A DNA stretch of 20,106 nt from the NCBI GenBank assembly GCA_034716535.1, contig JAYEJW010000671.1, positions 1 to 20,106 of the forward strand. The letters are read 5' to 3'. This stretch comes from JAYEJW01 sp034716535 (GTDB lineage: Bacteria; Pseudomonadota; Gammaproteobacteria; Chromatiales; Chromatiaceae). Made by a program: the position numbers and the translations under genes. Position 1 is the stretch's first letter; every line of letters begins with the position of its first letter. Positions 5,074-12,767 of this stretch are shown here, in pieces. Under the pieces are notes generated by a model. It did not search any database and was not told the DNA's origin. It saw nothing but the letters and a program-made list of their open reading frames with translations.

Positions 5074-6068
5074 CGCATCGGATAGAGGCGGTCCGGCAGG
5101 CGAAAGTGTACGGCGTCAGGCCGACTAGAGCGTTCAAGGAAGCCGCGGCCAAATACCTGCGGGAGAACATGGACAAACGATCCATCGGGGATGACGCATC
5201 CCGGTTGAAAGGATTGCTCCCGTTTGTCGGGGATTTCCCCTTGCAGCAAGTCCACGACGGAACGCTGGCGTCCTACATCATGGACTGCAAAGCGAGGGGC
5301 CTGAAGAAGAAGACGATCAACAACGGCTTGGAAATCGTCCGACGCATCCTCAACCTGTCTGCGAGGAAGTGGCGGGATGAGAACGGGCTCACTTGGCTTG
5401 AAACCCCTCCCCTGCTCACGATGCAGGATGTGGACGATGCCAGATCCCCGTATCCGCTGGGCTGGGACGAACAGAAGTACTTGCTCAAGGCGTTACCCCC
5501 CCACCTTGGCCGAATGGCGCTATTCAAGGTGAACACCGGTACCCGAGAACAAGAAGTGTGTCAGCTCCGCTGGGATTGGGAGGTCCAAATTCCGGAGTTG
5601 GAGACATCCGCGTTCCTGATTCCGGCTGAGATCGTCAAGAACAAGGAAGATCGTTTGGTCGTGTTGAACGAGGTGGCCAAATCGGTGATCGACGCTCAAC
5701 GCGGCGGACATCCGTCTCGGGTGTTCACCTACCGCAATCGTCCGATAAAGGGCATGTACAACAGCGCATGGAAGCGAGCTCGGGTCGAGGCGGCGGAGGC
5801 ATATGCCAAAGACAACCACGAACCGGTGCCCTGGGGATTCGCCAACCTGCGTGTCCACGATCTGAAGCACACGTTTGGACGAAGACTGCGGGCGGCAGGA
5901 GTGCCGCTAGAGACCAGGAAGGTCTTGCTCGGACACAGAAACGGAGACATTACCTCCCACTACTCTGCGCCCGAGATCGACGAATTGTTAAGTGCGGCGA
6001 ACCGGGTCTGCGACACTAGGTCCCGCAAATCTCCCGCACTCACAATTCTGAAACGCAAAACGGCTTAG
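4944..6068 (+). CDS. int: Tyrosine recombinase (site-specific integrase) targeting tRNA-fMet
   Basis: The protein has 374 residues, a usual length, with AGGGG before the ATG. Residues about 1-60 form an arm-type N-terminal domain (RKRTPGLHLRRGIWHIDK), about 62-160 the core-binding domain and about 165-350 the catalytic domain. Catalytic positions visible are Arg201 (NTGTREQEVCQLRW), Lys232, His305, Lys308, His331 (LLGHRNG) and the nucleophile Tyr340 (SHYSAPE). The second catalytic arginine of the HxxR box is lysine here (VHDLKHTFGRR); I recall the same spelling in many relatives, so it is probably functional. The gene points at the 3' end of tRNA-fMet 38 bases away, the standard layout for an element integrated in that tRNA. 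It is the last gene of the FlhDC-like/xis/int operon, and its stop codon lies in the terminator stem. Confidence 0.93.
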   Translation: MGRKRTPGLHLRRGIWHIDKVIFGQRVVESTRAGNLEEAERYLAHRIEAVRQAKVYGVRPTRAFKEAAAKYLRENMDKRSIGDDASRLKGLLPFVGDFPLQQVHDGTLASYIMDCKARGLKKKTINNGLEIVRRILNLSARKWRDENGLTWLETPPLLTMQDVDDARSPYPLGWDEQKYLLKALPPHLGRMALFKVNTGTREQEVCQLRWDWEVQIPELETSAFLIPAEIVKNKEDRLVVLNEVAKSVIDAQRGGHPSRVFTYRNRPIKGMYNSAWKRARVEAAEAYAKDNHEPVPWGFANLRVHDLKHTFGRRLRAAGVPLETRKVLLGHRNGDITSHYSAPEIDELLSAANRVCDTRSRKSPALTILKRKTA

Positions 6069-6093
6069 CGAAATCTCGCCAAGCCGTTGTTTT
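6059..6093. terminator. Bidirectional intrinsic terminator between int and tRNA-fMet
   Basis: The stem runs AACGGCTTAGCGA (6059-6071) against TCGCCAAGCCGTT (6076-6088), 12 of 13 pairs, with loop AATC. It is followed by GTTTT rightward. Leftward the stem is followed by TTTTGCGTTT, so it can also end the tRNA transcript. The integrase stop codon TAG (6066-6068) is part of the stem. Confidence 0.85.
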
Positions 6094-6106
6094 AAACGCG
6101 TTAATT

Positions 6107-6183
<77 letters not shown>

Positions 6184-6195
6184 ACAGAGCTACGT

Positions 6196-6224
6196 ATTAT
6201 AGGAAGCATCCGAGTCTTTCGCAA
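6196..6224 (-). promoter_or_regulatory. Sigma-70 promoter of tRNA-fMet overlapping the upstream stop codon
   Basis: On the minus strand TTGCGA (-35, 6224-6219) is followed by 17 bp and a perfect TATAAT (-10, 6201-6196), 12 bases before the mature 5' end of the tRNA. The TAA inside TATAAT (6199-6197) is also the stop codon of the GMC oxidoreductase gene. Confidence 0.8.
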
Positions 6225-7957
6225 CCCCTGTTACTGAAACGTTTGCGGATTGGCGTCGGCATCGGCGGCCGCGGTCCGCCGAGGGCGGCGGCGATACGGT
6301 CGGCAACCCGGAAGGCATTGGCGTAGATGGTCCAGGTGTAGGGCACACTGCCGCCGGTCGGCATGAAGCTTCCGTCGGCAACGTACAGGTTGTCAACGCC
6401 ATGAACACGGCAGTCCGGATCAAGGACCGACGTCTTGGGGTCCTTGCCGAAGCGGCATCCGCCTGCCACCAGATTTTGGGGCGGTGAGCCGCTGACGCTC
6501 CAGTCGACGTTCTCCGCCCCCACTTGCTCCAGCACCTTGACGCCCTTCCGGGCCAGGAAGCGTCCCACCTCGAGGTCCCGCGGATGATAGCCGAGGCGGA
6601 TGCGCGCGACGGGAAGCCCCCACTTGTCCTTCTCCGCCGGGTCCAGGGAGACGAAGCAGTCATCCACGGGCGTCCAGTCGTTGAAGACCTCGAAGCGCAG
6701 GTGACGGCCCTCTGTGAAATAGGCCTTGATGCGGTCCTTCAGCGGCTTTCCCCACAGCAGGTTGCCCGCAGCGTCCCACTTCTGGGCGTTGGCTCTGGCA
6801 ATGGCGTTCGCGTGGCGGAACAGGAATTCGACGGTTCCGCCCTTGCGGCTTCTCCCGCTCTGCGGATCCGCGTAGTAATACCAGTCCTGCAATGCTCGAT
6901 TGACGAAGAGTCCGCGTGCCTTGAGTAGCGCTACCTGCCTATTGTCGAGCTTCGCGTACGAAATGTCGCCGCTGCCGGAGCCCCCTGCGGAAAAGAGCAG
7001 GTTCTTGCCCACCTGCCCGCTGTTGTTGGCCAGGCCGCGCTGGTGCTTCGGTCCCGGCGACATGAGCAGCAGCCTCGAGGTCTCGATGGCCTGGCAGGCG
7101 ACAACATAGATCCGGGCGTCCAGGCGCTGACGCCGCCCGTCACCATCGATGTACTCCAGCGCCTCAACCCGGCCCTTCTGATCGCTGATCAGGCGGCTGG
7201 CCATGCTGTTCGGACGCACCTCGCAACGGCCGGTGCGTACCGCCTGATCCAGCAACGCGGCGCGGGAACTGCCTTTGGCACCTGTTGTGCAGCCATAGCT
7301 GCCGCAGTAGTTGGTGTAAGCGCATGGGCTCCGGCCCATGGCAGGCAGGGAGAGGATGGCCCGAGGGACGGGCACCGGGTGATAGCCAAGGCCCCGACAG
7401 GCCTCGTCGATCCAGCCCGAAATCGGATGCTCCACCGTCGGGGGATAGGGAAAGTCGGCATTGGAGCGGGGCTCCTTATGGGGGTGATCGACGACCTTTC
7501 CGGAGATCCCCACGCGCCGTTCCACCAGATCGTACCAGGGCTCCAGGTCCTCGTAACCGATGGGCCAGTCCGCCAGATTGGCCCCTTCGACGGGCCCGAA
7601 GGCGGACAGCAGGCGGAAATCGTCCGGCTTCATCCGATGGAAGAAGCCGCTCATGAAATTGGTGGCGCCGCCCACACAGTTGCCGTTCCAGAAGTCCCAG
7701 CCGGAATCGAACGTGGACTCGGCCTCCCAGCCCCCCTCGCCGTCGCGCTGCTCCAGCACATGGCGCTCGTGAAGCAGATTTGGCGTGTAGGTGCTGCGGC
7801 GGCAGCAGGCGATCTCGTCCTTTGAGAAATCCTCTTCCCTGAACCAGGGGCCTTTCTCCAGCACCAACACGGCGTAGCCGGCCTCCGCGAGGGTAAGGGC
7901 CACGGGCCCGCCGCCCGCTCCGCTGCCGATGACACAGACGTCGTAGTCGCGATTCAT
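6197..7957 (-). CDS. GMC-type FAD oxidoreductase, large subunit of a periplasmic dehydrogenase
   Basis: The protein has 586 residues from the ATG at 7957; the frame stays open upstream but there overlaps the small-subunit gene. The N-terminal Rossmann motif (VCVIGSGAGGGPVALTLAEAG) binds FAD. The C-terminal GMC signature lies near GVDNLYVADGSFMPTGGSVP, with Asn and aromatic residues following (YTWTIYANAFRVADRI). The family oxidises sugars, polyols, gluconate or alcohols; the substrate cannot be read here. A Cys-rich stretch, YCGSYGCTTGAKGSSRA, lies in the middle. There is no signal peptide, and the small-subunit gene just upstream, joined by an ATGA overlap (7954-7957), encodes a Tat signal. 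This matches gluconate 2-dehydrogenase and FAD-glucose dehydrogenase systems, where the large subunit is exported with the small one. Electrons would pass to the dihaem cytochrome encoded first in the operon. Confidence 0.9.
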   Translation of the reverse strand: MNRDYDVCVIGSGAGGGPVALTLAEAGYAVLVLEKGPWFREEDFSKDEIACCRRSTYTPNLLHERHVLEQRDGEGGWEAESTFDSGWDFWNGNCVGGATNFMSGFFHRMKPDDFRLLSAFGPVEGANLADWPIGYEDLEPWYDLVERRVGISGKVVDHPHKEPRSNADFPYPPTVEHPISGWIDEACRGLGYHPVPVPRAILSLPAMGRSPCAYTNYCGSYGCTTGAKGSSRAALLDQAVRTGRCEVRPNSMASRLISDQKGRVEALEYIDGDGRRQRLDARIYVVACQAIETSRLLLMSPGPKHQRGLANNSGQVGKNLLFSAGGSGSGDISYAKLDNRQVALLKARGLFVNRALQDWYYYADPQSGRSRKGGTVEFLFRHANAIARANAQKWDAAGNLLWGKPLKDRIKAYFTEGRHLRFEVFNDWTPVDDCFVSLDPAEKDKWGLPVARIRLGYHPRDLEVGRFLARKGVKVLEQVGAENVDWSVSGSPPQNLVAGGCRFGKDPKTSVLDPDCRVHGVDNLYVADGSFMPTGGSVPYTWTIYANAFRVADRIAAALGGPRPPMPTPIRKRFSNRGCERLGCFL

Positions 7958-8505
7958 GTCTTGCCCAGCCGGCCGTAGATCTTGTTGGGGGTGGGACGGG
8001 GCCGACCCGGATCGTGCTCCAGCCAGGTCCAGCCGATCCCGTTCGGGTTGCCGCCATAGAGCGGATCGGCCAGAAGGGCTTCCAGCGTGTAGGTGACGAG
8101 TGTGGACAACCAGCGCTCCCCTGCCCCACTGCCGGCGATCTGCCGCAGCAGATCTTCGCGCCGCACCGGCTCGACTAGGTGGAAGGGACGCCTCTCCCGC
8201 TCCTCGGCAATCTCGTTCAACCAGCCGATGCCTTTGAGTATGAAGCCCCTGACGTCCGGGTCGAACCCGGGGTCCGCCAGGGTGAGGTCCAGGTACGCGG
8301 TGGCGTTCGCCTCGCGCCCGCCCGGCGCATCGGTCTCCGAGGGCAACAGGTGATCCTGCACTGCCTCGATAGTCTTCCACTGGTTCGGGTCGAAGGTCTC
8401 GCCGGAGCCGGCGGTTCCTCGGAGATCCGAACCGGCGGAGACGACGGGGGCTCCGGTCGCCAGGACGGCCGCGGAGGCACCTTTGATGAAATTGCGCCGC
8501 TTCAT
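7954..8505 (-). CDS. Gluconate 2-dehydrogenase subunit 3 family protein with Tat signal
   Basis: The ATG at 8505 (GAGAG upstream) gives 183 residues beginning MKRRNFIKGASAAVLATGAP, a twin-arginine signal (RRNFIK) with a short hydrophobic stretch. The rest fits the small (gamma) subunit family: WKTIEAVQDHLLPSETDAPG near the mature N-terminus and a region around LADPLYGGNPNGIGW near the end. In FAD-glucose and gluconate dehydrogenases this subunit helps fold the flavoprotein and carries it through the Tat system. The only Tat signal in the trio is here, consistent with that role. The gene follows the cytochrome gene by 77 bases and overlaps the flavoprotein gene by ATGA. Confidence 0.88.
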   Translation of the reverse strand: MKRRNFIKGASAAVLATGAPVVSAGSDLRGTAGSGETFDPNQWKTIEAVQDHLLPSETDAPGGREANATAYLDLTLADPGFDPDVRGFILKGIGWLNEIAEERERRPFHLVEPVRREDLLRQIAGSGAGERWLSTLVTYTLEALLADPLYGGNPNGIGWTWLEHDPGRPRPTPNKIYGRLGKT

Positions 8506-8582
8506 GCTTGTCTCTCGTCGGGCCTGCCAAAGGCGTGGGCCCTTGTTGCGAAAAGGCTGGTCACCGCCCTTCAGAAACCGCC

Positions 8583-9995
8583 TCAAAGGGTCTTGAGATA
8601 CTCGAGCAGGGCCGCCCTCTCAGCATCCGAGAGCTCGTCCCCGAAGGTATGGCCTTCGTTTGAATAGCCCATGAGGCTCGTATCGTAGATCCGGTAGCGC
8701 TCGTCCCAGCTCATGGCGCCGTCCTTGCCATGGGGCGACTGGACATAGGCCCAGCCCAATGCCTTCTCATCGAAAGCCGGCCGGTCCGATGCGAATCGCC
8801 AATACCTGGGCCGCTTGCTTGTGTCCAGAAGCGCCTCCAGCGTGGGTACGGAACCATTGTGCAGGTAGGGAGCGGTCGCCCAGACGGCGTCCAGAGGTGG
8901 TGCTACGTAACCGAGGGCGGGGGCCACGCGCGAGGTCTCGCCGTAGAAAGAGCGGTTGTACCAGCGAATGAAGCGATCCGCGTCCTTGTAGGCCACCTCC
9001 GCCAGGGCCGGATCGGTGCCGACCTTCTCGAGCCCGACAACCCGGTTCGGATAGCGCGGATCCTCCCCGTAGATACCGTGACACCGCTTACAGTTGGCCT
9101 CGAACAGCTTGCGCCCCTGCTCGGTAAGCGCGTGGTCGACGGCGAAAGGGTAGTCCGGCGGCTCCAAGGCAGCGAGGTAGGCCCGCACGTCCGTGAACCA
9201 GTCGTCGATGGCAGTGGCCTCCTCCACCGTATCGGTGCAGGTGGTGGACGAGAGCATCATGAAGCGGACGTGGTCCCCGCGCCCCTCCGCGTTGTAAAAC
9301 ATGGCGTGCTTCTTCCCCACGTTCCACCAGGGCGGAACACTCACGGGCAATGGTCTCTCGGGCGGCGGGTCCAGGAGGGGCGCATCGGACCAGGCAAGGG
9401 TTTCGGGGTCCCTATGGGCGAGCAAGGCGAGCGTCAGGTTGTTGGCGGGGTTCACCCCCACCGTGTTGGTCATCATGTAAGGCGCGATGGCGCCGATGCG
9501 GTCCGCCCACCTGCGCCATTCGGCGGCCTCGGCCTCGCCGTTCACATAGGCGCCCGCGCTTTCCACCGCCACAACCGGATCGCTGGTGAAGTCGAGAAAC
9601 TCGTTGCCCAGGCCGATCACCATCTCGCCGTTGAAGGTGGCAGCGTGGCAGCCGAGACAGTTGGCGGTGACCAGCTCCACTCCGCTGGGACTGGTGAAGG
9701 CCGTCAGCGAATAGGGCAGCGCCGCATTGCGTCCCGTTCGGCCGGCGATCAGCAGCTTCGGGTCGGGATCTCCCGCGCTCGCCTCGTAGGCCGAATAGGG
9801 GAGTCCGCAGGTCACCACGGCACGATTGAGCAACGCATCGTGACCGGCCTGGGGATCACCCGGTCGTTGCGGCTCGGCGCTAACCTTTCCGAGCTTCGAC
9901 TTGGGAACGTCTTCCTGCTCGGCATCCTCCCCGCAACCACTCAGGAAAAGCGCGAATACCGAAACAATCAAGACACCGATTATCCGAAACCGCAT
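8583..9995 (-). CDS. Dihaem cytochrome c lipoprotein, electron acceptor of the GMC dehydrogenase
   Basis: The protein has 470 residues, with GAGAGG before the ATG at 9995. A lipoprotein signal ends at LFLSGC (Cys21), so it should be tethered in the periplasm. Two haem-c sites are present: CLGCH at 113-117 and CKRCH at 302-306. The C-terminal half (FEANCKRCHGIYG, then a region with APPLDAVWATAPYLHNGSVPTL) resembles the cytochrome domains of di-haem peroxidase-like and RoxA-like proteins, where the YLHNGSVPTL motif is usual. It opens the operon with the Tat small subunit and GMC flavoprotein, so it probably takes their electrons towards the respiratory chain. The cytochrome subunit of classical gluconate 2-dehydrogenase carries three haems, so this is a different electron-transfer partner. 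Confidence 0.85.
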   Translation of the reverse strand: MRFRIIGVLIVSVFALFLSGCGEDAEQEDVPKSKLGKVSAEPQRPGDPQAGHDALLNRAVVTCGLPYSAYEASAGDPDPKLLIAGRTGRNAALPYSLTAFTSPSGVELVTANCLGCHAATFNGEMVIGLGNEFLDFTSDPVVAVESAGAYVNGEAEAAEWRRWADRIGAIAPYMMTNTVGVNPANNLTLALLAHRDPETLAWSDAPLLDPPPERPLPVSVPPWWNVGKKHAMFYNAEGRGDHVRFMMLSSTTCTDTVEEATAIDDWFTDVRAYLAALEPPDYPFAVDHALTEQGRKLFEANCKRCHGIYGEDPRYPNRVVGLEKVGTDPALAEVAYKDADRFIRWYNRSFYGETSRVAPALGYVAPPLDAVWATAPYLHNGSVPTLEALLDTSKRPRYWRFASDRPAFDEKALGWAYVQSPHGKDGAMSWDERYRIYDTSLMGYSNEGHTFGDELSDAERAALLEYLKTL

Positions 9996-10067
9996 TGAGC
10001 GCCTCTCGTTCGTTAGCTCCCGACTCTCACAGACCCGTCCCCCGACCCGCTTGTTCCCTTAAACCCT

Positions 10068-11237
10068 TCAGGCACTGCCGGCCGAGCCCGCATAGCCGCT
10101 GAGCTCCAAGTAACCCCAACCGGCCGCGGCATCCCCCTGCGACGCGCCGGTCGCCTTCACGGCACCGCGCCAGAGCCGCAACGACAGGTTCAGCTCCTGA
10201 TTCTCCAGCACCGGCGCGATCCGCAGATCCAGTCCTTCTGCGGGCAACGTCAGCCGCCAATGCAGGGGATAGGACGAACCGTCCACCACGCTCCGCCAGT
10301 CGCCGACGGCCTCCATTTCGATCTCGCGCCTGCCGAAACGCCGCACTGAGCCGTCATCTGCGACCAGCAGACAGCTCGGGATCGGGGTACCGCTGCCGTC
10401 ACGACGGCGCAACTGCAGGCACAGCAAGTCGCGTCCATCGGCGAGCTGAAGGGCAAAGCGGTTGAGCGCGATCTGTCCGCGGGACAGGGGAACCGCGCCC
10501 CAGGCTCGGTCGAGCCAGGCGGTACCCCGTACCCGATGGTCCCTGTCTCCCACCCGAAGAGTCCCCGCCACCTCGAGCCGTGGCATGAAGTAGAAGTGGA
10601 AGGACCCCCGACCGCTCGGCTGAGCATCGAGCAGATCCACGTCGCCCTGAGTAAGCGGCGGTTTCTTCGGGTCCAGCCGCAGGGCCAGCGCCAGATCCTC
10701 CGCGTCTACCGCGAGGTGAAAACCCGACTGGCCTTCCCGGTTCTCCCTGACCTCCAGCGACCAGTCCTCCAACCAGACCCGCAGCGGCTCGCGTGATGAG
10801 CCGCTGAGCCCGAGCGCCGCACGGCTGACGCGTTCGTAGGCACGAAATTCGCCAAGGGAAGCGTCCGTGAGCGCGAATTGCGCCCCGTAGATCTGGTTGG
10901 CCGCCCAGGCGGAGGAACGCTGCCCGGGATCGGGGGACAGCGCGAGACGAAATAAGGCAAGCTGGAAGCCGAAGCGCTGGCCGCCCGGGCCCTCCAGATT
11001 GCCAGTGAAACTCCAGGTCTCCGAGCGAAACTCGGGGTGTGCCCCATGATCGTCGGGGAAGCGGAACTCCCAGTGCTTGTCCGCCCGTGCGAATCCGTCC
11101 TCGTCGATGCTCAGCAACTGCGCCAAGGGGAAGGACTTCTCCGCAGGCACAGGCGGTCGTTCAAGCGCCTGCCACAACAGGACACCGGCGACGAGCGCCA
11201 GACCGACAATCAGGGAGACACGCGCGACCCGGGGCAT
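10068..11237 (-). CDS. AttH/CrtC-like double-lipocalin protein (predicted secreted hydrolase, COG5621)
   Basis: From the ATG at 11237 the protein has 389 residues, with an N-terminal membrane anchor or signal (VSLIVGLALVAGVLLWQAL). The body follows the AttH/carotenoid 1,2-hydratase-like fold: HPEFRSETWSFTGNL, GFQLALFRLAL, a GSFHFYFMPRLEVAGTL region, and a second half with TAWLDRAWGAVPLSRGQI and FALQLADGRDLLCLQLRR. The HxEWWY/ETW-like start and the LDRxWG motif are typical. The name 'hydrolase' is historical; the activity is unknown. Relatives are usually encoded beside LolCE-like ABC permeases and an ATPase; none is in this window. Upstream, 31 bases away, is the M48 protease gene in the same direction, and the dehydrogenase operon follows 72 bases downstream. 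Confidence 0.8.
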   Translation of the reverse strand: MPRVARVSLIVGLALVAGVLLWQALERPPVPAEKSFPLAQLLSIDEDGFARADKHWEFRFPDDHGAHPEFRSETWSFTGNLEGPGGQRFGFQLALFRLALSPDPGQRSSAWAANQIYGAQFALTDASLGEFRAYERVSRAALGLSGSSREPLRVWLEDWSLEVRENREGQSGFHLAVDAEDLALALRLDPKKPPLTQGDVDLLDAQPSGRGSFHFYFMPRLEVAGTLRVGDRDHRVRGTAWLDRAWGAVPLSRGQIALNRFALQLADGRDLLCLQLRRRDGSGTPIPSCLLVADDGSVRRFGRREIEMEAVGDWRSVVDGSSYPLHWRLTLPAEGLDLRIAPVLENQELNLSLRLWRGAVKATGASQGDAAAGWGYLELSGYAGSAGSA

Positions 11238-11268
11238 ATCGGCTAGGGGGTACCGGACCGCGCGGCCG

Positions 11269-12102
11269 TCAATTTTTGTGCTTCGGGGCGGGGACGATCC
11301 GCCACCCACCGCGCTTGGCGCCCTCATACTCGGCAATCGCCCTGGGGAGCAGCCGCTGGATCTCAGAGATGCGCTTGCTATCCACGGGGTGAGTGCTGAG
11401 AAACTCCGGTGGCTGCCCGCCCTTCCTCCGGCTGTAGTCCTGGAAACGGCGCCAGAAGTCCACGGCTCCGCGAGGATCATAGCCCGCCCGAGCCATGTAG
11501 AGGAGCCCCAGGTGGTCCGCCTCCAGCTCCTGGGTCCTCGAATACGGCAGCGTAACTCCGAGCGCCGTGCCGATGCCGTAGGCCTGCATGGCCAAGTCAC
11601 GGGTTACCCCCGCGTTCGCGCCCAATGCAGCCGACAGGGCCGTCCCGCCGAGCTGGATCATCACCTCCTGCGACATGCGCTCGGCACCGTGGTGAGCGAC
11701 CACGTGGGCAACCTCGTGCGCGATGACGGTGGCAAGCCCCGTCTCGTCCTTGGTGATGGGCAGAATACCCGTATGGACCCCGACCTTACCGCCGGGAAGC
11801 GCAAAGGCGTTCGCCGTATCGCCCTCGTCGAAGAGGACGAACTCCCATTGCGCGTGAGGCACGGGCGCCACCGCCGCGATCCGCCTGCCGACCTCGCGCA
11901 GCTGCTCCGACTCCTTTCGGTTGCGCGAGACGGGCGTTTCGCGCTTCATCTGCTGAAACGCCTGAAATCCAAGCTCCGCTTCCTGGGAGGGGCCGATCAG
12001 AAGTAGCTGCGAACGACCGGTCTCGGGCGCCGACGCACAGGCGACGAGCGCAGTCGTCAATGTTGCGGTGACCGCGATGGTTCGAATCGTCGAAAATTGC
12101 AT
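11269..12102 (-). CDS. M48-family zinc metalloprotease lipoprotein (LoiP/BepA-like)
   Basis: The ATG at 12102 (GTAGGA upstream) gives 277 residues starting with a lipoprotein signal ending LVAC (Cys22). The zinc-site motif HEVAH (129-133) is followed by a second cluster, VAHHGAERMS, and the third ligand is in ELEADHLGL (Glu194). A FALPGGKVGVHTGIL stretch before the site and the STHPVDSKRI motif near the end are standard for M48C proteases such as LoiP and YcaL. These act in the periplasm or at the outer membrane on misfolded envelope proteins. It heads a leftward run of genes and is divergent from the DUF3775 gene. Confidence 0.92.
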   Translation of the reverse strand: MQFSTIRTIAVTATLTTALVACASAPETGRSQLLLIGPSQEAELGFQAFQQMKRETPVSRNRKESEQLREVGRRIAAVAPVPHAQWEFVLFDEGDTANAFALPGGKVGVHTGILPITKDETGLATVIAHEVAHVVAHHGAERMSQEVMIQLGGTALSAALGANAGVTRDLAMQAYGIGTALGVTLPYSRTQELEADHLGLLYMARAGYDPRGAVDFWRRFQDYSRRKGGQPPEFLSTHPVDSKRISEIQRLLPRAIAEYEGAKRGGWRIVPAPKHKN

Positions 12103-12340
12103 CGTCCTACTCTGTGCTCTTCGGGCTCTCCGGGCGCCCAACCGATGTCGGTCGGATAATAACCGCCATTGCGATGAGATCGCCAAAATCATCGAAACGT
12201 GCAGACCTATTGCAAATCCCATTGACCGGCGTCAGATTCCCCCGTTTCCGGCAAGGTTGTCGGCGCTTCGGGGCAGTGTCCGGATCCGTGCCGTAGTACA
12301 CTCCTAGATAAGGACACACTCGCCCAGGAGGGAGCAGGCC

Positions 12341-12733
12341 ATGCTCGACGTCCGTCTCGAAACCATATGCTTCATCATCGCCAAGGCTCGGGAGTTCCAG
12401 GCCAAGGAACAGGTCGTGATCCCCGAGACACCGTCGAGCCCCAGCGACGACTGGGCGCTGCAGGTGCTCGCCGATCACATCGACGACATGAGCCTGCAGG
12501 AGATAAAGGCGTCGGTCGATGACCTCTCACCGGAGCAGCAGGCGGCGCTGGTGGCCCTGATGTGGCTCGGCCGGGGGGACTACAGTCTGGACGAGTGGGA
12601 AGCGGCCATGGCCGATGCCCGGGATCAGTACGAAGAGAAGCAGAACACGACCGAGTACCTGCTCGCCCACCCCATGGTCTCCGACCACCTCGAAGAAGGG
12701 CTTATCGCCCACGGCTATTCCTGCGAGGACTAG
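12341..12733 (+). CDS. DUF3775 family protein
   Basis: The protein has 130 acidic residues and a good ribosome site (GGAGGGAGCAGGCC before the ATG). The core, about residues 46-100 (DDMSLQEIKASVDDLSPEQQ, AALVALMWLGRGDYSLDEWEAA), matches the DUF3775 family, which is common in proteobacteria and has no known function. The C-terminal part (TTEYLLAHPMVSDHLEEGLI) is also usual. There is no signal peptide or membrane segment, so it is probably cytoplasmic. It converges on the phosphoribulokinase gene with 34 bases between the stops. Confidence 0.8.
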   Translation: MLDVRLETICFIIAKAREFQAKEQVVIPETPSSPSDDWALQVLADHIDDMSLQEIKASVDDLSPEQQAALVALMWLGRGDYSLDEWEAAMADARDQYEEKQNTTEYLLAHPMVSDHLEEGLIAHGYSCED

Positions 12734-12749
12734 GCACGGCGCAGCGCAC

Positions 12750-12764
12750 CCGGCCAGCGGCCGG
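12750..12764. terminator. GC hairpin between convergent DUF3775 and phosphoribulokinase genes
   Basis: CCGGCC (12750-12755) and GGCCGG (12759-12764) form a perfect 6-bp stem with loop AGC, lying between the two stop codons. There is no T run on either side, so its strength as a terminator is doubtful. Confidence 0.35.
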
Positions 12765-12767
12765 TCG

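Noticed and set aside
6197..8530. A 777-codon reading of the GMC gene running through the small-subunit gene
   Set aside because: The FAD-binding motif begins right after the ATG at 7957, which overlaps the small-subunit stop as ATGA; the upstream extension is the shadow of a real gene with a Tat signal.
8730..9998. Long rightward frame (422 codons) opposite the cytochrome gene
   Set aside because: It is antisense to a clear dihaem cytochrome c gene, has no recognisable domain, and its composition is what a GC-rich gene gives on its other strand.
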